Of a stretch of 64,000 bases of DNA, positions 1-7,563 are shown one piece after another. Source of the stretch: Nocardioides panacis. Its GTDB lineage: Bacteria; Actinomycetota; Actinomycetes; Propionibacteriales; Nocardioidaceae. The DNA lies in NCBI RefSeq assembly GCF_019039255.1, contig NZ_CP077062.1:3348001-3412000 (forward strand). The letters run 5' to 3'. The notes under the pieces were generated by a model. That model ran no database searches. It worked only from the letters and a program-made list of their open reading frames with translations, and was not told the DNA's origin. Every line of letters begins with the position of its first letter. Within the stretch, counting starts at the first letter, position 1. The translations under genes were made by a program, and so were the position numbers.

Positions 1-184
1 GCTCGATCGGCGTTCGGCTCGCCGCTCGTGCCCGGTCCCGGGCTGCAGTTGCGTGAGTCCTGCTCCTCGACCGTCGTCCTGCGACGCGCAGTGCTCACCT
101 GTCCTCCCTAGTCTCGGAAGCCCGGACGGGGCGGATGAAGCGCAGCGAGGCAAAGAATCCCGGCGTGCATGTCCGCGTGGTCGA

Positions 185-197
185 CGGGGCACGGTCC
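185..197 (+). promoter_or_regulatory. GGGGCAC-type element upstream of the MetE-like gene
   Basis: The 13-mer CGGGGCACGGTCC lies 36 bases before the start of the MetE-like gene. An identical 13-mer lies upstream of the AAA+/VWA/methyltransferase operon at 8986. A nearby palindrome GGTGACCGTCACC spans about 200-212. A role as operator is inference. No gene was recognised between 1 and 232. Confidence 0.4.
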
Positions 198-232
198 GGG
201 TGACCGTCACCACCGTCCCCGAGAGGCATCCG

Positions 233-1363
233 ATGACCTGGAATGACCGTCCCCCGTTCCGCGCCGACCACGTCGGCAGCCTGCTGCGGCCGCCCGCGCT
301 GCTCGAGGCCCGGTCCCGGTACGCCGCCGGGGAGATCGACGCGGACGCGCTGCGCGAGGTCGAGGACCGGTCCGTCGCGGAGGTGGTCGCGCTGCAGCGC
401 GACGCCGGCCTGGAGACGGCCACGGACGGCGAGCTGCGACGTACCTCGTGGCACATGGACTTCATCTACCAGCTCGAGGGCGTCGGCAGCACCGACGAGA
501 AGCTGCAGGTGCACTTCCGCAACGCCGAGGGCGACCTGGACTTCGAGTCCGCCGCGCTCCAGGTGCACGACAAGGTGACGCTCGGCGAGACGATCTTCGG
601 GGACGCGTTCGCGTTCCTCGCCGAGACCGTCCGGCAGACCGCCGACGGCCTGACCCCGAAGCTGACCATCCCGTCGCCGAGCATGGTGCACTACCGCGGC
701 GGCCGGGCGGCGATCGACGAGGCCGTCTACCCCGACCTCGAGCCGTTCTGGACCGACCTGTCCGCGGCGTACGCCGAGGAGCTGCGCCGGGTCTCGGACC
801 TCGGCTGCACCTACCTCCAGCTCGACGACACGAGCCTCGCCTACCTCAACGACCCCAAGCAGCGCGAGATCGTCGCGGCGCAGGGCGCGGACGCCGAGCA
901 CCAGCACGAGCAGTACATCCGCACGATCAACGCCGCGATCCAGGACCGCCCCGAGAGCCTCCGGGTCACCACGCACATGTGCCGCGGCAACTACCGCTCG
1001 TCGTGGGCGGCGGAGGGCGGCTACGACTTCGTCGCCGAGGCGCTGTTCAGCGAGCTCGCCGTGGACGGGTTCTTCCTGGAGTACGACGACGAGCGCTCGG
1101 GCGGCTTCGAGCCGCTGCGGTTCGTCCCGGAGGGCAAGCAGGTGGTGCTCGGCCTGGTGACCACCAAGAACGGCCGGCTCGAGGACGAGGACACCCTCAA
1201 GCGCCGGATCGACGAGGCGTCGAAGTACGTCCCCCTCGACCAGCTCTGCCTCTCCCCGCAGTGCGGCTTCTCCTCCACGGTCGAGGGCAACGCCCTGACC
1301 CTCGAGGAGGAGCGGGCCAAGCTGAGGCTGATCGTCGAGGTCGCCGCCGACGTCTGGCGCTGA
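233..1363 (+). CDS. MetE-like cobalamin-independent methyltransferase
   Basis: The 376-residue product resembles stand-alone proteins of the C-terminal methionine synthase fold (Meth_synt_2). Members use a zinc-bound thiol and move a methyl group from a folate-type donor; the substrate here cannot be told. The start region reads RADHVGSLLRP, typical of these proteins. Candidate zinc ligands are His248 and Cys250 (HMCRGN) and Cys344 (SPQCGFSS). The ATG at 233 has GAGAGG about seven bases upstream; an in-frame extension to 53 is low-complexity and rejected. It lacks the N-terminal half of full MetE, so it is probably not the housekeeping enzyme. It converges on mftD across a palindromic repeat and shares an upstream 13-mer with the AAA+/VWA operon, which suggests a link to one-carbon or alcohol metabolism (inference). 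Confidence 0.8.
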   Translation: MTWNDRPPFRADHVGSLLRPPALLEARSRYAAGEIDADALREVEDRSVAEVVALQRDAGLETATDGELRRTSWHMDFIYQLEGVGSTDEKLQVHFRNAEGDLDFESAALQVHDKVTLGETIFGDAFAFLAETVRQTADGLTPKLTIPSPSMVHYRGGRAAIDEAVYPDLEPFWTDLSAAYAEELRRVSDLGCTYLQLDDTSLAYLNDPKQREIVAAQGADAEHQHEQYIRTINAAIQDRPESLRVTTHMCRGNYRSSWAAEGGYDFVAEALFSELAVDGFFLEYDDERSGGFEPLRFVPEGKQVVLGLVTTKNGRLEDEDTLKRRIDEASKYVPLDQLCLSPQCGFSSTVEGNALTLEEERAKLRLIVEVAADVWR

Positions 1364-1504
1364 CCCGTCACCCGTGCAGCCCTTTCGGCGGTGTGTCGTT
1401 GCAGAAGTGACGGCTGGGCGGGCGGCGGGCTGCGCCCGGGCGCCCGGCCCGACCCGTCACCCACGCAACGACACACCGCGAGAACTGCTGCACGGGTGAC
1501 GGGT
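1361..1504. repeat. Family A inverted repeat between convergent genes
   Basis: The interval between the MetE-like gene and mftD is almost wholly an interrupted inverted repeat. ACCCGTCACCCGTGCAGC at 1363-1380 is matched in reverse complement at 1487-1504, and a GCGGTGTGTCGTTGC arm near 1388-1402 is matched at 1465-1479. A further forward ACCCGTCACCC copy is at 1452. The left arm begins with the TGA stop of the MetE-like gene. A similar ACCCGTCACCCAC occurs at 8864 just after the mno stop. A bidirectional terminator is likely but there is no U-tract. Confidence 0.75.
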
Positions 1505-1509
1505 GGGCG

Positions 1510-2685
1510 TCAGGTGCCGAGGGGGCGGAAGAACCCCTCCGGCGCCAGTACGTCCTCCGGGGACAGGTCGTGGACCGAGGAGTGGTTCAGCCCCAGCAGC
1601 GCCGAGTCGATGCCGCCGCGCAGCACGTCCAGCACGTTCTCCACGCCGGCCTGGCCGTTGGCGGCGAGCCCCCACAGGTACGCGCGCCCGATCATCACCG
1701 CCCGAGCCCCCAGCGCGACCGCCTTGACCACGTCGCTGCCGCGCCGGATGCCGCCGTCGAGGAGCACCTCGATCTGGTCGCCCACCGCGTCAGCGACCGC
1801 GGGCAGCGCCCGGATCGGCGCCGGGGTGCCGTCGATGTTGTTGCCGCCGTGGTTGGACACCGAGATCGCGGTGACGCCGGCGTCGACGGCCTTGCGGGCG
1901 TCGTCGACCCGGCAGACGCCCTTGAGCATGAACGGGCCGCCCCACTCCTCGCGCATCCAGGCGACGTCCTCCCAGGACGGCGGCTCGGTCTGCATCCAGG
2001 CGCCGTAGGCCCCGAAGAACGTCGGCGGCGGGGTGTCCCCCTCGGCGAGGTTCGGGGTGGTCAGGTCGGGGAAGCCGCCGGACCGGGCGAACTCGGCCAG
2101 CCAGCGCGGCCGGCGCAGGCCCTCCGGCGCGAGCTTCACCATCGTCTTGAGGTCCATCTTCTCCGGGATGGACGGGCTGCCCCAGTCCCGGCCGTGCGAG
2201 AACGACCAGTCCAGCGTGGCGATCAGGCCGACCGCGCCGGCTGACCGGGCGCGCTGCATCCGGGCGCGCATGTCGTCGCGGGAGCCCATCCAGTACATCT
2301 GGAAGAACGTCTGCGGGTTGGCCGCGACCACGTCCTCGACGGGCTTGCTGGCGAACGACGAGAGCCCGATCACCGTGCCCCTCGCCGCCGCCGCGCGGGC
2401 CACCGCGACCTCGCCGTCGGGGTGCACGGCCTGGACGCCGGTCGGCGAGATGATCACCGGCATCGAGATCGGCTGCCCCATCACCGACGTGCCCTGGTCG
2501 CGCTTGGCGGAGGCGCCCGCGACGTGCGGCGCGAAGCCGAGCTGGGCGAACGACGCGGTGTTGTCGGCGTACGACGACCCGCTCTCCGACCCGGCGAGCA
2601 GGGCGCCGTACACGGACGGGGGCAGCCGCTTCTTGGCGCGGCGCTGCGCCTCGGCGACGGACTCGAACCAGGTGCTCTTGCTCAT
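1510..2685 (-). CDS. mftD: Mycofactocin maturation FMN-dependent dehydrogenase MftD
   Basis: MftD is an FMN enzyme of the lactate/glycolate-oxidase type. In mycofactocin synthesis it oxidatively deaminates the aminodihydropyrone core to give the redox-active ketone (known for the family). The 391-residue product carries the FMN/active-site block SNHGGNNIDGTPA and the C-terminal phosphate-binding block LDGGIRRGSDVVKA, both typical of alpha-hydroxy-acid dehydrogenases. The start is ATG at 2685, eight bases after AGGAGAGG, overlapping the mftF stop as ATGA. It is the last gene of the operon; in many mft clusters mftD follows mftC instead, so the order here is shuffled. Transcription would end in the family A repeat. 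Confidence 0.93.
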   Translation of the reverse strand: MSKSTWFESVAEAQRRAKKRLPPSVYGALLAGSESGSSYADNTASFAQLGFAPHVAGASAKRDQGTSVMGQPISMPVIISPTGVQAVHPDGEVAVARAAAARGTVIGLSSFASKPVEDVVAANPQTFFQMYWMGSRDDMRARMQRARSAGAVGLIATLDWSFSHGRDWGSPSIPEKMDLKTMVKLAPEGLRRPRWLAEFARSGGFPDLTTPNLAEGDTPPPTFFGAYGAWMQTEPPSWEDVAWMREEWGGPFMLKGVCRVDDARKAVDAGVTAISVSNHGGNNIDGTPAPIRALPAVADAVGDQIEVLLDGGIRRGSDVVKAVALGARAVMIGRAYLWGLAANGQAGVENVLDVLRGGIDSALLGLNHSSVHDLSPEDVLAPEGFFRPLGT

Positions 2686-4142
2686 GAGGTGCCTCTCCTG
2701 AAGGGAAATCCACGGAACGCGGGGACGAGTGCGCGGGGGCTGCGGGCGCGGGCGGCGCCGGCCCACAGCCCGGTGCCGTAGGCCAGGTCGTCGAGCCGCC
2801 GGGCGAGGACGTACCGGGCCGGGTCGAGGTCGGGACGGACCCGCCGGTGGTCGAGCAGCCCGTCGGCCACCGCCGCCACGAGCAGCGCGCGGCGGGCGCG
2901 GCGGGACCGGGTCGCGGCCAGCACCGCGACCGGCCAGTAGTGCCGGGTCAGCGCCGAGCCGGTCTGCTGCAGCGAGGAGACCGCGCCGAGCGCGGTCAGC
3001 GACGCGGCGGTGCGCACCGGGCGGTCGCCGGCGCGCAGTTTGCGGGCCACCGTCGCGGTGACGCCGAGGCAGACCGCCGCCGCCAGCGGCAGCGACCAGC
3101 GGCGCTGCGCGAGCACCGCCACGGTCAGCACCGTGGTCCACGGGTTCAGCACCAGCGGCGCGACGTCGGAGCCGTGCCGCTCGGCCAGCAGCGCCGCCCC
3201 GGTGCCGTAGAACGCCTTGCGGCGCAGCCAGGGGCCCGGCGTGGTCCGGTGGTCGTGGCGTACGGCGGCCGCGGGCTCGTAGCGCACCCGCCACCCCGCC
3301 TCGTGCACGCGCCAGACCAGGTCGACGTCCTCGGCCACCGGCATGCTGTCGTCGAACCCGGCGATCCGGTCGGGACTGTCGAGCCGGTCGGACCCGTCGG
3401 GGAGCAGCGCGGACCGGCGGGCCAGCAGGGCCGCGCTCGGGAGGTAGGCGACCCGGCCCAGGGGCTGCACCGGCGCGGGCCGGGGACCCAGGTCCAGGGA
3501 GGAGCGGGCCGCCTCGTAGCGGCACAGCCACCCGTCGCCGGGCCGCGGGACGCCGCCGAGCACGCGGGGCCCGACGACACCGACGGCGGGGTCGTCGAGG
3601 TGCCGGCGGAGCAGGCCGAGCCAGCCGGGGACCGGCACCACGTCGGAGTCCAGGAACGCGACGAGGTCGGTGCGCACCCGGGCCAGGCCGGTGTTGCGGG
3701 CCGCCGCCGGCCCGCGGCCGACCGGGTGCCGCAGCAGCCGGGCGCCGAACTCCGAGGCGACCGCCCGGGTCGGCCCGGGGTCCGCGGAGCCGTCGTCGAC
3801 GACCAGCACCGGGAGGGACGGGGGCAGCGCGGAGAGCAGCCGGGCCAGCTGCCGGGGCCGGTCGCGCACCGGGACCACGACGGTGACGTCGGTGACCTCC
3901 TCGTCGGGCGTCGGCGTCGGCCACCAGGGGTCGGCCAGCCCCCGGTCCATCAGCAGCCGCGCCACCGTGGAGGAGTCGGCGTCGCGGGCCACGAGCGTGC
4001 CGCCGTGCAGCATCTCCTGGGCCCGGGGGCGCAGGTGCAGCACCGACCCGGAGCCGCCGACCAGGGTGCGTCCGCCGTCGCAGGCCCGGGTGTCGTCGCC
4101 GAGCCGGACCGTGAACCCGGCCGGGAGACGTGGCGCGCTCAC
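2682..4142 (-). CDS. mftF: Mycofactocin glycosyltransferase MftF
   Basis: A GT2-family glycosyltransferase of 486 residues that in mycobacteria attaches a glucose chain to premycofactocin. The N-terminal ~110 residues resemble the small PqqD-like domain seen at the front of MftF; the catalytic domain follows with VVDDGSADP and the metal-binding FLDSDVVP. The C-terminal third is rich in hydrophobic and arginine-rich stretches, suggesting membrane association. Start is GTG at 4142 overlapping the SDR stop (GTGA); its own stop overlaps the mftD start. The much longer open frame upstream is a shadow of the SDR gene. Product identity is supported by position inside the mft operon. Confidence 0.9.
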   Translation of the reverse strand: MSAPRLPAGFTVRLGDDTRACDGGRTLVGGSGSVLHLRPRAQEMLHGGTLVARDADSSTVARLLMDRGLADPWWPTPTPDEEVTDVTVVVPVRDRPRQLARLLSALPPSLPVLVVDDGSADPGPTRAVASEFGARLLRHPVGRGPAAARNTGLARVRTDLVAFLDSDVVPVPGWLGLLRRHLDDPAVGVVGPRVLGGVPRPGDGWLCRYEAARSSLDLGPRPAPVQPLGRVAYLPSAALLARRSALLPDGSDRLDSPDRIAGFDDSMPVAEDVDLVWRVHEAGWRVRYEPAAAVRHDHRTTPGPWLRRKAFYGTGAALLAERHGSDVAPLVLNPWTTVLTVAVLAQRRWSLPLAAAVCLGVTATVARKLRAGDRPVRTAASLTALGAVSSLQQTGSALTRHYWPVAVLAATRSRRARRALLVAAVADGLLDHRRVRPDLDPARYVLARRLDDLAYGTGLWAGAARARSPRALVPAFRGFPFRRGTS

Positions 4143-4930
4143 GAGCGGAACCCGCCGTCCGCGTGCAGCACGGACCCGTGCACGACCGGCCCGGCGGTGG
4201 CGGCGAACTCCACGACGGCGGCGACCTCGTCGGCGGTCAGCGGACGCCCCGAGGACTGCGACGCCGCAAGCTCGTCGACCTCGACGTCGTAGATCGCGGC
4301 GGTCGCGCGGAGCATCGCGGTGTCGGTGGAGCCCGGGGACACCGCACTCGCGGTGACCGGGGTGCCGACCAGGTCGGCGGCCAGCCCGCGGACGATCCCG
4401 ACGACGGCGTGCTTGGCCATGCAGTAGGCCGCGAGGTGGAACAGCCCGTGCTCGCCGGCCGCCGACGCGACGCCCACGAACGCCGGGGACGCCGGGGACC
4501 GGAGCAGGTGCGGGACGGTGGCGTGCGCGGTGTTCCAGACCCCGAGCGCGTCGGTCTCCCAGAGGATCCGCAGGTCGGCCGGGTCGGTCTCCCACAGCGG
4601 CGCTCCCCCGGCCATCACCGCGGCGCCGGCGACCACCACGTCGAGCGACCCGTGCGCGTCCACGGCGGCCTGCGCGGCCCGGTGCAGCGCGGCGAGGTCG
4701 CGGACGTCGGCGACGACCGGCACCACCCGCGCCGGGTCGAGCGCGACGACGGCGTCCAGGTCGGCGGGCGAGGCGAGCGGGTACGCCGTACCCCCGTCGG
4801 CGCCGGCGCACGCGTCCAGGGCGTGCACGACGAAGCCCCGGTCGAGCAGGCGGCGTACGACGGCCGCGCCGATGCCCCGGGCGGCACCCGTGACCAGGGC
4901 TGTCGGCGGGGCGACCGGTGGAGCGGTCAT
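4139..4930 (-). CDS. Mycofactocin-coupled SDR oxidoreductase
   Basis: A 263-residue short-chain dehydrogenase embedded in the mft operon. It has the nucleotide-binding TGAARGIG (residues 14-21), catalytic Ser156 and the YxxxK pair Tyr169/Lys173. SDRs that co-occur with mycofactocin usually hold NAD(H) tightly and pass electrons to mycofactocin rather than to free NAD; that property is inferred here from context. Its ATG at 4930 overlaps the mftE stop as ATGA, and its stop overlaps the mftF GTG, so it is translationally coupled on both sides. The substrate, probably an alcohol or terpenoid alcohol, cannot be read from sequence. Confidence 0.88.
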   Translation of the reverse strand: MTAPPVAPPTALVTGAARGIGAAVVRRLLDRGFVVHALDACAGADGGTAYPLASPADLDAVVALDPARVVPVVADVRDLAALHRAAQAAVDAHGSLDVVVAGAAVMAGGAPLWETDPADLRILWETDALGVWNTAHATVPHLLRSPASPAFVGVASAAGEHGLFHLAAYCMAKHAVVGIVRGLAADLVGTPVTASAVSPGSTDTAMLRATAAIYDVEVDELAASQSSGRPLTADEVAAVVEFAATAGPVVHGSVLHADGGFRS

Positions 4931-5703
4931 GGGGTGCCGAGCGGCTCGCGGGACAGGGTGGGGCCCGCCAGCCGGCCGTTGGCGGTCACGTCGAGGGCGG
5001 TCAGCTCGGCCACCAGGTTGCGGACCAGCCGCTCGAACAGCTCGCGGCCCCGCTCCGCGCTGCTGGTCGTCGGGTCGCCGAGCACGCCGTTGGGAGACAC
5101 CCCGCGGACGCCCTCGTCGCGCAGCCGCGGCATCAGCTCCTGGACCGGGGCGGTCGCGCCGGCGGCCATCAGGTCGACGCGCACCGACCAGGGCGCGAGG
5201 TAGCGCAGGATCGAGGTCTCGGTCTCCCCCGCGTGCGCGTCCGCGTCCGGCAGCGCCGTCGAGGTCCACGCCACCGACCGGCCCTCGAAGCGCAGCAGGT
5301 CGACCACCTTGGTCACCGTCGCGGTGTTGCCGCCGTGCCCGTTGACGAAGATGACCCCGGAGGCCCAGTGGCTCGCGGAGCGGCCGTACTCCGCGAGCAG
5401 CAGGTGCAGCGCCTCGTGGCCGATCGAGATGGTGCCCGGGAAGCCCTCGTGCTCGCCGCTGGCCCCGTAGTTCACCGACGGCGCGACCAGCACCTGGGCA
5501 CCGGTCGCGTCGAGGCGCTCGGCGGCCGCCCGGGTCACCGCGTTGGCGATCATGGTGTCCGTGGCGAGCGGGAGGTGCGGGCCGTGCTGCTCCACCGACC
5601 CGACCGGCACGAGCAGCAGCACCTCACCGGGGCGGACCTTGGGCCACCGCTGCTGGCCCAGCCCCAGCGACGTCGCCGGGGGCACGGCCGTCCCGCGCGC
5701 CAC
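4927..5703 (-). CDS. mftE: Mycofactocin precursor peptide peptidase MftE
   Basis: A creatininase-family metallopeptidase of 258 residues that releases the C-terminal Val-Tyr-derived core from the modified MftA peptide. Metal-ligand regions are all visible: SVEQHGPHLPLATDT, HEGFPGTI, NGHGGN and the late HAGETETS. The start is taken as GTG at 5703, preceded by GAGGCGGG and eight bases after the mftC stop; no in-frame ATG gives a complete N-terminus. It is followed by the SDR gene with an ATGA overlap. Confidence 0.92.
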   Translation of the reverse strand: MARGTAVPPATSLGLGQQRWPKVRPGEVLLLVPVGSVEQHGPHLPLATDTMIANAVTRAAAERLDATGAQVLVAPSVNYGASGEHEGFPGTISIGHEALHLLLAEYGRSASHWASGVIFVNGHGGNTATVTKVVDLLRFEGRSVAWTSTALPDADAHAGETETSILRYLAPWSVRVDLMAAGATAPVQELMPRLRDEGVRGVSPNGVLGDPTTSSAERGRELFERLVRNLVAELTALDVTANGRLAGPTLSREPLGTP

Positions 5704-5711
5704 GACCCGCC

Positions 5712-6938
5712 TCAGCTTCCCGCGCGCAGGCCGGCGAGCGGGTTCTCGTCGCAGGCCTTGTCGGGCGGACGGCGGGTCAGCGTCAGCGGCACCGGCGCGT
5801 TGCGGACCGTCCCGGTGTGCGAGTGGTCGCCGGAGGACTGCGGTCGCTCGACCACCACCTCGCCGGCGTTGCCCTTCACGCACTCGGGGTCCGGGCCGTC
5901 GAGCGGCAGGCCGGTGAAGAACTTCGCCGCCATGCAGCCGCCCCGGCACGAGTCGTAGGCCGAGCACTTCGTGCACGCGCCGCCGGTCTGCGGGCTGCGC
6001 AGCTCGGTGAACAGCTCGGAGTGCTTCCACACGGTGTCGAAGTCGGTCACCGCACCCGGGGTGTCGCGCACGTTGCCGGCCTTGAACCGGTCGTGGATCG
6101 CGAACGGGCAGGCGTAGACGTCGCCGACCGGGTCGACCAGGCAGACCACCCGGCCCGCGCCGCAGAGGTTCAGGCCGGGCAGCGCCTCTCCGTAGGCGGA
6201 GAGGTGGAAGAACGAGTCGCCGGTGAGCACCTGGTCGCCGTTGGCGATCAGCCAGTCGTAGAGCTCGCGCTGTTGCTCCGGGAGCGGGTGCAGCTCCTCC
6301 CACACGTCCGCCCCGCGACCCGAGGGGCGCAGCCGGGTCAGCCGCAGCTGGGCGCCGTACCGGTCGGCGATGGCCTTGAAGTCGTCGAGCTGGCCGATGT
6401 TGTGCCGGGTGCAGACCACCGACATCTTGAAGTCCTTCATGCCGGCCGCCTGGAGGTTGGCCATCGCCCGCATCGCGGCGTCGTAGGTGCCGGCGCCGCG
6501 GACGTGGTCGTTGACCTCGGCGGTCGCGCCGTCCAGCGAGATCTGTACGTCGACGTAGTCGGTCGCCGCGAGCTTGGCGGCCCGCTCCGGGGTGATCCGG
6601 AACCCGTTGGTGGAGAACTTCACGCCGACGTGGTGGTCCACGGCGTAGTCGAGCAGCTCCCAGAAGTCCGGCCGCACGGTGGGCTCGCCGCCGCCGATGT
6701 TGACGTAGAAGATCTGCATCCGCTCGAACTCGTCGATGAGCGCCTTGCACTCGTCGGTGGACAGCTCGTCGGGGTCGCGCCGTCCGGAGGAGCTCAGGCA
6801 GTGCACGCACGCCAGGTTGCAGGCGTAGGTCAGCTCCCAGGTCAGGCAGATCGGCGCGTCCAGGCCCTTCTCGAACTGGTCGATCAGCCGGCCCGGAGCG
6901 GGCGGCGGCGAGGCGGGTCGTTGGGCGAGGATCGTCAT
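5712..6938 (-). CDS. mftC: Mycofactocin radical SAM maturase MftC
   Basis: A 408-residue radical SAM/SPASM enzyme that acts on the MftA C-terminus, oxidatively decarboxylating the terminal tyrosine and then joining it to the preceding valine. The SAM-binding cluster motif CNLACVHC gives Cys40, Cys44 and Cys47, followed by the GGEP motif (NIGGGEPTVRP). The C-terminal SPASM region holds further cysteines in CGAGRVVCL, YACPFAIHD and CTKCSAYDSCRGGC, for auxiliary iron-sulfur clusters. ATG at 6938 overlaps the mftB stop (ATGA). This is one of the best-supported calls of the window. Confidence 0.96.
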   Translation of the reverse strand: MTILAQRPASPPPAPGRLIDQFEKGLDAPICLTWELTYACNLACVHCLSSSGRRDPDELSTDECKALIDEFERMQIFYVNIGGGEPTVRPDFWELLDYAVDHHVGVKFSTNGFRITPERAAKLAATDYVDVQISLDGATAEVNDHVRGAGTYDAAMRAMANLQAAGMKDFKMSVVCTRHNIGQLDDFKAIADRYGAQLRLTRLRPSGRGADVWEELHPLPEQQRELYDWLIANGDQVLTGDSFFHLSAYGEALPGLNLCGAGRVVCLVDPVGDVYACPFAIHDRFKAGNVRDTPGAVTDFDTVWKHSELFTELRSPQTGGACTKCSAYDSCRGGCMAAKFFTGLPLDGPDPECVKGNAGEVVVERPQSSGDHSHTGTVRNAPVPLTLTRRPPDKACDENPLAGLRAGS

Positions 6939-7216
6939 GCGGGGTCCCTCCTGCTGATCATGCCGCCGGTCGCGAGACCCTCCAGCGCGGCGACGTACGC
7001 CGGCCAGTGCGGCTCGGGCACGCCGGCGTCGGTGAGGGCCGCCTCGACCGACGGGCTCTGCTCGAGGCGCCGGACGACGTCGACGAGCTCGGGGGTCTTG
7101 AGGAAGCTGAGCTTGCGGGTGCCGAAGTGGTAGGCGAGCGCGCCGAACGGCTCGGGGCGCAGCGCCACCGAGCCGTCCAGCCGCCACTGCTCGGCGAGCA
7201 TGGTGGAGGTCGGCAT
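6935..7216 (-). CDS. mftB: Mycofactocin precursor chaperone MftB
   Basis: A 93-residue RiPP recognition element protein of the PqqD type. It binds the MftA leader and presents the peptide to MftC. The sequence around WRLDGSVALRPEPFGALAYH matches the family's beta-strand-rich N-terminus, and the C-terminal half is the helical part. The start ATG at 7216 uses the last base of the mftA TGA (TGATG), and the stop overlaps mftC, so A, B and C are translationally coupled. Confidence 0.93.
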   Translation of the reverse strand: MPTSTMLAEQWRLDGSVALRPEPFGALAYHFGTRKLSFLKTPELVDVVRRLEQSPSVEAALTDAGVPEPHWPAYVAALEGLATGGMISRRDPA

Positions 7217-7323
7217 CAGTAGACGCCGCACATCCCGTCGATGGACACCTCTTCGACCAGCGCGGTCTCGGCGAGGTCGGCCTCGGGGGTGGTGGTGTCG
7301 GCCTGGGGCTGGGGGTCGGTCAT
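7216..7323 (-). CDS. mftA: Mycofactocin precursor peptide MftA
   Basis: A 35-residue peptide, too short for most gene callers. Its C-terminus IDGMCGVY is the hallmark of MftA; the final Val-Tyr becomes the cofactor. The leader is acidic and rich in Asp, Thr and Pro (DTTTPEAD), and LVEEVSIDG is probably the MftB-binding part. Start is ATG at 7323, with only a weak AGAGAG-type site upstream. The TGA stop at 7216-7218 overlaps the mftB start. It is the first gene of the mft operon; no MftR-type TetR regulator gene lies upstream as in many mycobacteria. Confidence 0.96.
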   Translation of the reverse strand: MTDPQPQADTTTPEADLAETALVEEVSIDGMCGVY

Positions 7324-7563
7324 GGGGCACCGCTCTCTCTGGTCAGCTGGGTGGAACCGGTGACCTCACGCTAGGTGCGCGACCCCGGGGTCCACACCCC
7401 TCGGCAGGACGCGGGATACCTGTCCGGGAGGAGAGGTACGACCCCACGTCCGGACAGCACCGGGACGGGACCGACGGGCCGTTTCCCGATCCTCGTCTGT
7501 GCCTCGGCCCACCTGGCTCCTACGTTCGCAACGACCAGACGAACCGCCCCGCAGGAGGCCAGG
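7324..7563. promoter_or_regulatory. Divergent control region between mftA and mno
   Basis: This 240-base gap must hold promoters for the mft operon (leftward) and mno (rightward). Read on the minus strand, 7396-7410 is GTCCTGCCGAGGGGT, nearly the same as GTCCGCCGAGGGGCAC at 17599-17614 in the other divergent dehydrogenase promoter. A GGTGACCTCAC stretch is near 7359. The mno ribosome site AGGAGG is at 7553-7558. A shared binding site for the MnoR-like regulator is inference. Confidence 0.5.

Noticed and set aside
53-232. 60-codon N-terminal extension of the MetE-like gene
   Set aside because: Low-complexity, with no family similarity, while ATG 233 has a ribosome site and a typical N-terminus.
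1510-3924. Very long frame running from mftD through mftF
   Set aside because: The part beyond 2685 is an off-frame reading of mftF. The mftD start at 2685 has a strong ribosome site.
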